Positions 46,876-55,071 of a DNA stretch of 64,000 nt are shown here, piece by piece; position 1 is the first letter of the stretch; each line of letters opens with the position of its first letter. The notes under the pieces were generated by a model that was given only the letters and a program-made list of their open reading frames with translations, made no database searches and was not told the DNA's origin. Position numbers and translations under genes: made by a program. Source of the stretch: Candidatus Binatia bacterium (lineage in GTDB: Bacteria; Desulfobacterota; Binatia; HRBIN30); assembly GCA_023150935.1 (NCBI GenBank), contig JAKLJW010000025.1, positions 20,517-84,516 on the forward strand, read 5' to 3'.

Positions 46876-47853
46876 TCACGCCGGTACCAGGATCACCTTG
46901 CCCACGGTTTGTTGGCTTTCGATGCGGGCATGTGCAGTGGCGGCAGCCGTCAGGGGCATGGTGGTGATCGGCAGGTGTATGTTGCCGGCGGCCAGCCCCG
47001 CGAACAGGTGGCGGTACGCGGCCGGTACCTCGGGCAATCGATTCTGGATCGTGGTACCGAGGAAGTACGTGCGGACGGCGAGGTTTTTCTGGCACCGCAG
47101 CCAGTACTCGAGGCCTTCCGCGGAGGGTGGTCCCGCGGCACGCCCGAACACGACCACCATGCCGTCGACCGCAGCAAGGTCTATGGTGCGACGGAACTGC
47201 GGGCCGGCAACCGAGTCGAAGACAACCGCGGCACCGTTGCCACCGGTCAGCGCCAGCACGCGCGCCACCAGGTCCTCGCTGCGATAGTTAACGAGGTGCG
47301 CGTAGCCGGCTTTCCGCGCCACCTCGGCCTTGTCCGCCGAGCCGACGATACCGATGCTCACGGCGCCCAGCTCGCGCAGCATCGCCCCCATGAAACACCC
47401 GACACTGCCCGCGGCGGCATAGACGGCGACCGGCATGCCGGGCTCGATCCGCACCAACTGATGGCTCATGAAGTAGGCGGTCAAACCGGCCACGGGACAC
47501 GACGCCGCCTGCTCGAAGCTGACGTCGTCGGGCAGTGGAACCACCAGCGGGGCCAGGGTGACGGTCGCTTCGGCGTACGCTCCGTGCATGGCGATCCCGA
47601 CCACCCGATCGCCGACGCGCACGTGGTCGACCCCGTCACCGACGGCGTCGACCACGCCGGCGAAATCGGTCCCCGGAACGATCGGCAACTCCGTGGCAGG
47701 GTCGTCGCCCCGGCGCGTGTTGATGTCGTGGAAGTTGACCGCAATTGCCCGGTTGCGAACCCGCACGCAGCCGGCGAACACCTCCAGCTCCGGAACGTCG
47801 ACAACCTGGAGCACCTCCGGCCCGCCGACGCGGGTCATGTGAATGGCTTGCAT
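46876..47853 (-). CDS. zinc-free quinone oxidoreductase (medium-chain dehydrogenase family)
   Basis: 325 residues. The NADPH:quinone reductase/QOR family pattern is present: VNFHDINTRRGD, VPGTDFAGVVDAVGDGVDHVRVGDRV, a Rossmann core beginning VAVYAAAGSVGCFMGAMLREL, and NYRSEDLVARVLALTGGNGAAVVFDSV. The zinc-binding Cys/His/Glu set of alcohol dehydrogenases is lacking, as in QOR. It reduces quinones or enones with NADPH in the cytoplasm; the natural substrate is unknown. The Gly-rich NADPH loop is AAAGSVG (usual AxxGxxG). It is convergent with the protease gene (48 bp) and probably monocistronic. Confidence 0.88.
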   Translation of the reverse strand: MQAIHMTRVGGPEVLQVVDVPELEVFAGCVRVRNRAIAVNFHDINTRRGDDPATELPIVPGTDFAGVVDAVGDGVDHVRVGDRVVGIAMHGAYAEATVTLAPLVVPLPDDVSFEQAASCPVAGLTAYFMSHQLVRIEPGMPVAVYAAAGSVGCFMGAMLRELGAVSIGIVGSADKAEVARKAGYAHLVNYRSEDLVARVLALTGGNGAAVVFDSVAGPQFRRTIDLAAVDGMVVVFGRAAGPPSAEGLEYWLRCQKNLAVRTYFLGTTIQNRLPEVPAAYRHLFAGLAAGNIHLPITTMPLTAAATAHARIESQQTVGKVILVPA

Positions 47854-47956
47854 GCTCGGTTCAGTAGCTCACTGCCGCAGATAAAGGGAAGAGGCGGGGA
47901 ACAGACAGCACCGGCACGGCGCCTCCGACGTTCGGTGTTCGTCTCTCTCCGCTTCG

Positions 47957-48505
47957 TTACACGCGCAGTAGAAAGGACAGCGGGTGGTGGAAGTCAGCCG
48001 CACCCGGCGGGTGGCGCAGAGACCAGTACGACAGGCGACCGTCGTCTTCTTCGACCACGGTCGTCAGGGCCAGGCACAGGGGTTGTTGGAGATAAAGGGC
48101 CGACAGGCGCACCAAAGGCACGCGCGCTGCCAGCGCGAGGCGGTCGGACTCGCGGCGTACAGAGATCGCCGGCGCCAGCGACTCCTCGACGGACGAGCGA
48201 CCATGGCGGTAGCGCTCGAAGGCGTATGCCGCCCATTCGCCGGAAGGCGCCAGATTGATCTCGTGGTACGCTTCCGCTCCGGGCCGCCGCAGGAATGCCT
48301 CGCAACAGGTACGCTGCCACAGGCCGTGGGCGCGCCGCGGCGGCCGCGGCTCGGGGACCCGCAAACGCCGCACATCGCCTTCGATCGTAAACCCGATCTC
48401 CAGCCCATCGGCACCCGAGCGCCACGCACCCGCCGTCACTGACCGCACGGCAACCGCAGGCGTATCGGGATGGCAGCGCAGCACCTGACCGGCCGCGTCG
48501 CTCAT
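47957..48505 (-). CDS. DOMON-like domain protein
   Basis: 182 residues, single domain. The pattern HGLWQRTCCEAFLR, YHEINLAPSGEWAAYAFERYRHG and a final YWSLRHPPGAADFHHPLSF segment fits the 'DOMON-like' group of small proteins found in cyanobacteria and proteobacteria. These proteins are believed to bind a ligand, perhaps a sugar or haem, but no function is established for this group, so I make no assignment. There is no signal peptide. Its start overlaps the stop of the class V aminotransferase gene by 4 bp, so both are made from one message. Confidence 0.72.
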   Translation of the reverse strand: MSDAAGQVLRCHPDTPAVAVRSVTAGAWRSGADGLEIGFTIEGDVRRLRVPEPRPPRRAHGLWQRTCCEAFLRRPGAEAYHEINLAPSGEWAAYAFERYRHGRSSVEESLAPAISVRRESDRLALAARVPLVRLSALYLQQPLCLALTTVVEEDDGRLSYWSLRHPPGAADFHHPLSFLLRV

Positions 48506-49680
48506 TTTCCCCGCTGCGCGTCGATCGCCGCCATAACGCGGTCGAGGTCCTCCGGCAGGTTATAGAAGTGGATGCCCATGTGGATGCAGCCTTCGCGCGC
48601 GTTGATGGCGATGCGCTGCTGGTGCATGACGTTGACCAGATCCGCCGCGGTCGGCCCGCCCGGCGGTGGAGCGAACAGCAGAATGCCGGAGCGCTCTTCG
48701 ACTCCCGCCGGGCTCTCGAATCGAAAGCCGCGGGCGGCAAATGCCGCCACGGCGGCATCGGTGAGCCGGCGCACCCGGGCCTCGATGCGATCGTAACCGA
48801 GGGTTTCGAGCAGGCGCAGGGAAGCGTTGAGCGCCGCCAGTCCGAGGTAATTGCGCGAGCCCTCTTCGAAGCGACGCGCCCCGGCCACCGCGGTGCGGTC
48901 GTACGGCGCTTCCGGGTCCTCCGGATCGCCGTCGTTGACCAGCCCTCCGGGTCCGAGATGGCTGGTGTCGAGAGCGGCGAGCGCCGCCGGGCTGGCGTAG
49001 AAGATCCCCAGCCCCTGCGCACCGAGAAGCCACTTGTGCGTACCGGCGGACAGGAAGTCGACACCGGCGGCCCGCACGTTGAGCTGCAACGCGCCCAGCC
49101 CCTGGATGGCATCGCAGAACAGCCAGCCCCGGTGCCCGTGAACAACCTCGGCCAGACCGGCCAGGTCGGCTCGAAAGCCGGAGTTGAACTGCACGAAACT
49201 GATCGCCAACAGGCGTGTTCGCGGCCCCCACGCATCCGCGACCATCGCCGGGGTGATCCGCCGCTGGCGCTGGCGCAGGAGGCGCGTGACGACGCCGCGG
49301 CGCTCCTGCGCCATCCAGGGCAGGATGTTGGCCGGGTACTCCCCTTGCACGACCAGCACTTCGTCCCCGGGCTCCAGCGACAGGGAGTCCGCCACCCACA
49401 GCGCCCCCTCGGTGGTGTTGCGACAGAAGGCCACCTCGTCTTCGGCACACCCCAGTAACCGGGCAACGCTCTCGCGCGCTTCCCGCAGCAGGTTTTCGTG
49501 CTCGAAGATCTCCGCCAGTATGGCGCTGCGCGACAACGCCTCGGCGCGCTCCGCCACCGCGTGTACGGCGCACCGGGGCATGACGCCGAGGCCGTTCGAG
49601 GCGAAGTACGCGAGGTCGTCAAGCGCCGGGAACTCGCGGCGCAACTCGCGCACCTCGGCGTCGTCGAGCGGTACTCTCAC
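48502..49680 (-). CDS. class V PLP-dependent aminotransferase
   Basis: 392 residues. The class V (NifS/kynureninase-like) pattern is present: YFASNGLGVMP at the N-terminus, FCRNTTEGALWVADSL for the cofactor loop, WLFCDAIQGLGAL with the PLP-contact Asp, and SAGTHKWLLGAQGLGIFYAS with the Schiff-base Lys (about Lys229). A C-terminal INAREGCIHMGIHFYN block matches the small-domain pattern of isopenicillin N epimerase-like and kynureninase-like members. It could be a desulfurase, epimerase or lyase; the Cys nucleophile of true NifS is not evident. The 4-bp overlap with the DOMON-like gene suggests a joint role of unknown kind. Confidence 0.8.
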   Translation of the reverse strand: MRVPLDDAEVRELRREFPALDDLAYFASNGLGVMPRCAVHAVAERAEALSRSAILAEIFEHENLLREARESVARLLGCAEDEVAFCRNTTEGALWVADSLSLEPGDEVLVVQGEYPANILPWMAQERRGVVTRLLRQRQRRITPAMVADAWGPRTRLLAISFVQFNSGFRADLAGLAEVVHGHRGWLFCDAIQGLGALQLNVRAAGVDFLSAGTHKWLLGAQGLGIFYASPAALAALDTSHLGPGGLVNDGDPEDPEAPYDRTAVAGARRFEEGSRNYLGLAALNASLRLLETLGYDRIEARVRRLTDAAVAAFAARGFRFESPAGVEERSGILLFAPPPGGPTAADLVNVMHQQRIAINAREGCIHMGIHFYNLPEDLDRVMAAIDAQRGK

Positions 49681-49760
49681 GGCGCCTCCCTGGCCAGACG
49701 GCCATCGGCTGGTCGATTCATACGCGACGTGCCTCTAGCACGACACCGCCACCGGCGCCT

Positions 49761-50230
49761 AGCCTGTCGGAGAAAGGCCCGCTGGTGCTTCGACAAGCTC
49801 AGCACGGGCTACCGCCCGCAACCCAACCTGGCGACCGGAACCCGTTCGCCCCGAGTAGCGCCCGTCTTCTCAGGGCGCGTATCGAGGGGCCGCCGTCGTG
49901 GTTACACGCCTCCCTCGATACGCCGTCCGAGAAGACGACGGCTACTCGGGACGATCGGTGGGCCACTGCCGCTCAATGACCGGAAAAGTCTGCGCACGGC
50001 GCGAAGAAATCTTCAGGCCATGGAGCGGCAGTGCCTTCCCGTTCGTCCCGAGTAGCGCCTTCTTCTGGCGCGTATCGAGGGACAGGCTCGGCAGGAGCGC
50101 GCCGCTCGATACGGAGCCCAGGGGAAGGGCTCCTACTCGGGGCGAACGGGCTGGTTGTTCGCTTTGGGTTGCGGGCGGTAGCCCGCGCTGCGCCCGTCGA
50201 AGGGTGAGGGGCCGCTTTCTCCGACAGGCT
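49761..50230. repeat. 470-bp compound palindrome (two hairpin elements inside outer inverted repeats)
   Basis: The outer arms are AGCCTGTCGGAGAAAG (49761 on) and CTTTCTCCGACAGGCT (to 50230). They continue inwards through a GGGCTACCGCCCGCAACCCAA / TTGGGTTGCGGGCGGTAGCCC pair and CGTTCGCCCCGAGTAG / CTACTCGGGGCGAACG. Inside lie hairpin B2 (49842-49958; arms CGTATCGAGGG/CCCTCGATACG), a small hairpin (CACTGCCGCTCaATG near 49965 / CATgGAGCGGCAGTG near 50021), and copy A2 (49985-50207), nearly identical to the copy at 13990-14209. The whole gap between the aminotransferase and the cytochrome genes (49681-50418) holds no gene. Confidence 0.88.
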
Positions 50231-50418
50231 CCCAGCAGGCAGCTTGACTCCCCAGCCGTTCGAGGCCTTCCACCGCCCTGTTCCACCGGCTGTCGGCCCT
50301 CCCGATCGGACCGTTTTCCTGTCCGCCGGCCACCAGATTTCATTTGTCGGTGCGGTCTGCTTCGTAGTATGAAACGACATATTCACCATCACTCCGCAAC
50401 CATCGAGGTGCCGGCCGC

Positions 50419-53400
50419 ATGTCGCAGACTCTCATTTCCGCCTTGGTGCGTTCGTTTGCCGCGGCGCTGATTGCTGCCGTCGCGGCACCGGCGGGGGCAG
50501 CCTTCACGACTTTCGAGACCGGGGCTGTCCGGCCGCTGGCCATATCGCCGGACGGCAACCGGCTGTTTGCGTGCAACACACCCGACAACCGCGTCGAGGT
50601 GTTCGATATCGGCAGCGGCGGGACCCTGACCCTGGCGGCCTCCGTCCCGGTGGGACTCGAGCCGACCGCTGTCGCCCCCCGCACCGACACCGAGGTGTGG
50701 GTCGTCAACCATCTTTCCGACAGCGTCAGCATCGTCGACCTGAGCGCCAACCCGCCGCGCGTCGTACGCACGCTGCTGGTCGGCGACGAACCGCGCGACC
50801 TCGTGTTCGCGGGTCCGGGCCGCGCCCGTGCCTTCATTACGACCGCGCATCGCGGGCAAAACAGCCCCGTGGACCCGCAACTCACCACCGCCGGCGTCGG
50901 CCGCGCGGATGTCTGGGTGTTCGACGCCAACGCCCTCGGCGCCACCCTCGGCGGCACCCCGCTTACCATTGTCACGCTTTTCGGCGATACGCCGCGCGCC
51001 CTCGCGGTCAGCCCCGACGGCAACACCGTTTACGCCGCCGTGTTCCACTCCGGCAATCGGACCACGGCCATCAACGAAGGTCTGGTCTGCGACGGCGGCA
51101 GTGCAGCGCCGCCGTGCGTCTTTGGCGGCACCACTTATCCCGGCGGGCTGCCGGCCCCAAACGTCAACGTTCAAGGAATAAGCGGGCCGGAAACCGGCCT
51201 GATCCTGCAATACAACGGCAGCCAGTGGGTCGACTCGGCCGGACGCGACTGGAGCACCGCCGTCCGCTTCGACCTGCCGGATCGGGACGTCTTCGCCATC
51301 AACGCCGCCGCCAACCCGCCGGTGCAAATCGGCGGGGCAGCCGGCTTCGCGACCGGGGTCGGCACCATCCTCTTCAACATGGTGACCAACCCGGTCAGCG
51401 GTAAGCTCTACGTGTCCAACACCGAGGCCAACAACCTCACGCGTTTCGAAGGACCGGGAGGCGGTGGGAGCACAGTCCTCGGCCACCTGCACGAAGCCCG
51501 CATCACCGTGCTCGATGGCATCGGCGTCTCGCCGCGGCACCTGAACAAGCACATCGACTACGGCGTCCATCCCTCCCCCGCCGGGGTGAAGGAGCACAGC
51601 CTCGCCACTCCGGTCGAGATGGCGGTAACGGGCGACGGCACCAAACTGTACGTGGCGGCGTTCGGCTCCAGCAAGGTCGGCGTCTTCGACACCGCGGAGC
51701 TCGAGAACGACACCTTTGTCCCCAGTTCCGCCGCGCACATAAGCGTTGCGGGCGGAGGACCGATCGGCCTCGCGCTGGACGAACCGCGGGACCGACTCTA
51801 CGTCCTGACGCGCTTCGACAACGGCATTGCCGTCGTCGACACGACCACCAACACCGAAGTCGATCGCGTGACGCTCTATAACCCGGAGCCCGCCGCTGTC
51901 GTCGACGGCCGCCAGTTCCTTTACGACGCGCGCCTGACCTCCAGCAACGGCGAGGCGGCATGCGGTGCTTGCCATGTCTTCGGCGACCTCGACCATCTCG
52001 GTTGGGATCTCGGGAACCCCGACGACACCGTCCTGAACAACCCCAACCCGTTCCGCCTCGGACCGAACGGCGACCCCGACTTCCACCCCATGAAGGGACC
52101 GATGACCACCCAGAGCCTCCGGGGCATGGCCAACCACGGGCCGATGCACTGGCGCGGCGACCGCACCGGGGGCAACGACCCCGGCGGCGATCCGCTCGAC
52201 GAGGACGCCGCCTTCAAGAAGTTCAATGTTGCGTTCGAAGGTCTGGTGGGACGGACGGCGCCGCTGACGGATTCGGAAATGCAGGCCTTCACCGATTTCG
52301 TGTTGCACATCACCTATCCCCCCAACCCGATTCGCAACCTCGACAACTCGCTCACCCCCAACCAGCAACTCGGCCGGGACTTCTACTTCACCCGCCTCGC
52401 GGACGCCGGGCTGCTCACGTGCAACGGGTGCCATGCGCTGAACCCGGGCGCGGGCTTCTTCGGCAGCGACGGCTTCTCGAGCTTCGAGGGCGAGCCGCAG
52501 CACTTCAAGGTGGCTCACCTGCGTAACCTCTATCAGAAGGTCGGGATGTTCGGCATGGCGGCGACGCCGTTCTTCACCGGTGGCGGCACCAACGCCCACC
52601 GCGGCAACCAGATCCGCGGCTTCGGTTTTCTCCACGACGGCAGCGTCGACACCGTCTTCCGCTTCTTGAGCGCCAACGTCTTCCTGTTCAGCGGCGGCGA
52701 TGCCGAGCGCCGCCAGGTAGAGAGTTTCGTGCTCGCCTTCGACAGCAACCTGGCGCCGATCGTCGGCCAGCAGATCACGCTCACCAGCAGCAACGACGCG
52801 GTAGTCGGCCCGCGCCTGGACCTGTTGGCCCTGAGAGCCGCGGCCGGCGAGTGCGACCTTGTGGTCAAGGGCAACCTCGCCGGCGAGGCGCGCGGCTGGT
52901 TCCGCAATCTCGCCGGCCAGTTCCAGGGCGACCGCGCGGCCGACGCGCCGGCGAGCCCGGCAACTCTACGTTCCCAGGCAGCCATCGGCGGGCAGGAGAG
53001 GACGTACCTGTGCGTGCCGCCCGGATCGGGCGTGCGCATCGCCGTCGACCGCGACGAAGACACCTACTTCGATCGCGACGAGATCGACGCCGGGTCGGAC
53101 CCGGCGGACCCCGACAGCACGCCCGGGCCACTGCCCACGCCGACCCCCGCCGCCTGCGCAGGCAGTCAGAGCCTACAGCGCGCCCGCTTGCGCGTAACCC
53201 GCAACCTCCCGCCGGCCGGAGACGAGTCGCTGACGATCTCCGGCGAGGCGACGCTGTCCCCGGCGATCGATCCGACCGCCGATGGGTTTGCGTTTCAGGT
53301 CCAGGACCTCAACGGTCAGGCACTGTACGGTAGAAGCCTGCCAGCCGGCAGTGGCTGGACCATCAACTCCCGCGGGACGCGCTGGCGCTTCGACGATCGC

Positions 53401-53655
53401 CGCGGCGCGATGACCGGACAGCCGATTACGGTAACGATCGTCGACCGCTCGACGCGCGCGCCTGGCCTGTACACGGTGCGGGTCCGCGCCCGCGACGGCA
53501 GCTACCGGGTGGACCCCTCCGCGCTCCCGGTACGCGCGTTCCTGGGCTTCGGACCGGGGGCAAACCAGTGCGCCCAGCGTGCTTTCAGCCCCGCCGGCGG
53601 ACCGCGGCCCGATTGCACCGCGTCGGGGTCAGGGAACACGATAAGCTGCCGGTAA
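50419..53655 (+). CDS. secreted beta-propeller dihaem cytochrome c protein
   Basis: 1078 residues with a signal peptide ([15 protein letters not shown]). Residues about 30-510 are YVTN/YncE-type beta-propeller blades ([47 protein letters not shown]). Two haem-binding CxxCH motifs follow: CGACH (Cys515) and CNGCH (Cys668), with a [20 protein letters not shown] segment between that resembles the di-haem peroxidase (MauG/CcpA-like) region. After about 860 residues comes a Pro-rich linker ([14 protein letters not shown]) and a C-terminal module ending in NTISCR. It is periplasmic or surface exposed and may be a peroxidase-like or electron-transfer protein. The start is ATG 50419 without an obvious RBS. 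Confidence 0.82.
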   Translation: MSQTLISALVRSFAAALIAAVAAPAGAAFTTFETGAVRPLAISPDGNRLFACNTPDNRVEVFDIGSGGTLTLAASVPVGLEPTAVAPRTDTEVWVVNHLSDSVSIVDLSANPPRVVRTLLVGDEPRDLVFAGPGRARAFITTAHRGQNSPVDPQLTTAGVGRADVWVFDANALGATLGGTPLTIVTLFGDTPRALAVSPDGNTVYAAVFHSGNRTTAINEGLVCDGGSAAPPCVFGGTTYPGGLPAPNVNVQGISGPETGLILQYNGSQWVDSAGRDWSTAVRFDLPDRDVFAINAAANPPVQIGGAAGFATGVGTILFNMVTNPVSGKLYVSNTEANNLTRFEGPGGGGSTVLGHLHEARITVLDGIGVSPRHLNKHIDYGVHPSPAGVKEHSLATPVEMAVTGDGTKLYVAAFGSSKVGVFDTAELENDTFVPSSAAHISVAGGGPIGLALDEPRDRLYVLTRFDNGIAVVDTTTNTEVDRVTLYNPEPAAVVDGRQFLYDARLTSSNGEAACGACHVFGDLDHLGWDLGNPDDTVLNNPNPFRLGPNGDPDFHPMKGPMTTQSLRGMANHGPMHWRGDRTGGNDPGGDPLDEDAAFKKFNVAFEGLVGRTAPLTDSEMQAFTDFVLHITYPPNPIRNLDNSLTPNQQLGRDFYFTRLADAGLLTCNGCHALNPGAGFFGSDGFSSFEGEPQHFKVAHLRNLYQKVGMFGMAATPFFTGGGTNAHRGNQIRGFGFLHDGSVDTVFRFLSANVFLFSGGDAERRQVESFVLAFDSNLAPIVGQQITLTSSNDAVVGPRLDLLALRAAAGECDLVVKGNLAGEARGWFRNLAGQFQGDRAADAPASPATLRSQAAIGGQERTYLCVPPGSGVRIAVDRDEDTYFDRDEIDAGSDPADPDSTPGPLPTPTPAACAGSQSLQRARLRVTRNLPPAGDESLTISGEATLSPAIDPTADGFAFQVQDLNGQALYGRSLPAGSGWTINSRGTRWRFDDRRGAMTGQPITVTIVDRSTRAPGLYTVRVRARDGSYRVDPSALPVRAFLGFGPGANQCAQRAFSPAGGPRPDCTASGSGNTISCR

Positions 53656-54072
53656 CTTCGACTGAACGCCCGGTGCACGATGGAATCGCGCCTGCAACCG
53701 CGCTGCCCTATCGATGGAGGACTCGGCGCTCTCATTACGTTCCGTCGGCCCCCGAACGGGAGGGCAAGGCAGTCGCGGTGCGGCCCGGCTCGGACGCCGC
53801 ACCGCGACAATCCCGCCGCAAGTCAAGTCAACGGCACGACCAGTGACGTTAGCGCCGGGCCGCACCGCACAACGCCAAATCGCGCCCCCCGGGGTGACTG
53901 AAGAAACCCGAATGTCTATACTGAACCGCGGAGGTTCTCATGGGCGCAGACGCGGCCAGAATTGTCACCAGGTCCCGCCCCGGCGTCCACCCGATATCGC
54001 CCCAACTCGGGCTCTCTGGAATCCCGGCGACAAGCGGTTGGAATTACAGCGAAATAATCGATCACTTTCTTC
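53656..54072. other. intergenic region with a 12-bp stem hairpin
   Basis: About 417 bases after the cytochrome gene. A perfect 12-bp stem (TCGCGGTGCGGC 53773-53784 with GCCGCACCGCGA 53796-53807) may end the upstream transcript, although no U-run follows. An ATG at 53940 opens a 75-codon frame that runs through the promoter and RBS of the next gene; I consider it non-coding. Confidence 0.4.
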
Positions 54073-54101
54073 TTGACAAATTTTTCGTCGGCGCGTTAAA
54101 A
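54073..54101 (+). promoter_or_regulatory. sigma70-type promoter of the small secreted protein gene
   Basis: TTGACA (54073-54078), a 17-base spacer and TTAAAA (54096-54101) lie 60 bases before the ATG at 54161. The -35 box is a perfect consensus; the -10 is weaker. The local AT-rich sequence stands out in a GC-rich region. AAGGAGG follows at 54146-54152, 8 bases before the start codon, so the leader is well formed. Confidence 0.65.
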
Positions 54102-54160
54102 GACACTAGGTTCGACGGCCAACCGAGGCGGAACCCGAAACCCAGAAGGAGGAATAGATT

Positions 54161-54751
54161 ATGTTGACGGCCAGGTATTTCGCAGTAGCGGCGGCGTTGC
54201 TGGTGTCGGGTGTCTTGGCGACCCCGGCGGCTCAGGCACAGACGCCGGCAAAATCGAAGAAGCACGATCTCGACATCACGCGAGCGTACGATCCGTGCCC
54301 GAACACGGTCATCGCGCCGGACGTGGACATCTGCACGCCGGTCGCGACGGATACGACTTCGGGTTGGATCCAGGCGAACGTGAAGGTGAAGCCGAGCGGT
54401 AAGGGCCCGACGGTGTACGCGAAGGGCAAGGGCTTCTCGGGCTCGGCACCGACGAAGGTCGGCCTGCGGCTGAGCCTGCGAACCACGAGCTCCACCAAGG
54501 TCTATCAGCTCGCGGCGCCGGTGATCTGCGGTACGACGAGCGGTTCGAGCTGCGGCTACTACTTCGCGGCCGCGGATGGCAAGATCAACGGCAAGCAGCT
54601 CCTGTATGACTGCTTGGTGAATGCCGGCATCAACAGCACCACCGCCGCTCAGATCGCGAAGGATAACATCGAGATCATGGACGCCGAACTGGTGAACTGC
54701 GACACGGGCGACGTGTTCGGGAAGCCGGGTATCCTGCAAGCAGCGTGGTAA
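54161..54751 (+). CDS. small secreted protein, unknown
   Basis: 196 residues, not recognised. A signal peptide ends at about AQAQ (residue 27). The mature part is basic at its start (TPAKSKKHDLD), has six Cys (DPCPNT, DICTPV, VICGTTSGSSCGYY, YDCLVN, VNCDTG) and Gly/Ser/Thr-rich beta-type sequence. The C-terminal part is more helical. The strong consensus -35, the perfect AAGGAGG RBS and the strong terminator about 200 bp downstream suggest a highly expressed exported protein, perhaps structural or surface associated. Codon use favours AAG and GGC like highly expressed genes. No homologue is recognised from the sequence. Confidence 0.8.
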   Translation: MLTARYFAVAAALLVSGVLATPAAQAQTPAKSKKHDLDITRAYDPCPNTVIAPDVDICTPVATDTTSGWIQANVKVKPSGKGPTVYAKGKGFSGSAPTKVGLRLSLRTTSSTKVYQLAAPVICGTTSGSSCGYYFAAADGKINGKQLLYDCLVNAGINSTTAAQIAKDNIEIMDAELVNCDTGDVFGKPGILQAAW

Positions 54752-54951
54752 GCAGCCGTAAGTAAGGGCGTATTATCCGTCTCGGTGAGTCTCGGCGCGC
54801 GCTGTGCGCCCGCAGCACGCGCGCGGTTCCCGGTTTCGTTCGGGCGCCGCAGTAACGTACGGCCGTCAACGTTCCTCAAAGGGGGACGGGAGTTGCACTC
54901 CGGCGGCACGGCGAACATCGACCTAGGCCGCTGGATGTGGCCGCGAACCTG

Positions 54952-54993
54952 AACGGGCCGGGTCCTCCCTTGGGAGGGCCCGGCCCGTTTCGT
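54952..54993. terminator. strong GC-rich hairpin terminator
   Basis: AACGGGCCGGGTCCTCCC and GGGAGGGCCCGGCCCGTT pair over 18 bases with one mismatch around a 2-3 base loop and are followed by TTCGTTA. It lies 200 bases after the small secreted protein gene and 79 bases downstream of the convergent membrane-protein gene end (55072), so it could serve both. The rest of 54752-55071 holds no gene. Confidence 0.7.
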
Positions 54994-55071
54994 TACTGGC
55001 CGCTTCCAACGCCATCTCCCGGACTCACGAGCCCAACCGCGGCGCCCTGCTTTCGCCGCGCAGCACGCCGA

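Noticed and set aside
50389..52635. 748-codon minus-strand frame
   Set aside because: Antisense to the propeller-cytochrome gene, with no family resemblance.
53940..54167. 75-codon ORF preceding the small secreted protein
   Set aside because: It runs across the promoter and RBS of the next gene and has no coding-like pattern.
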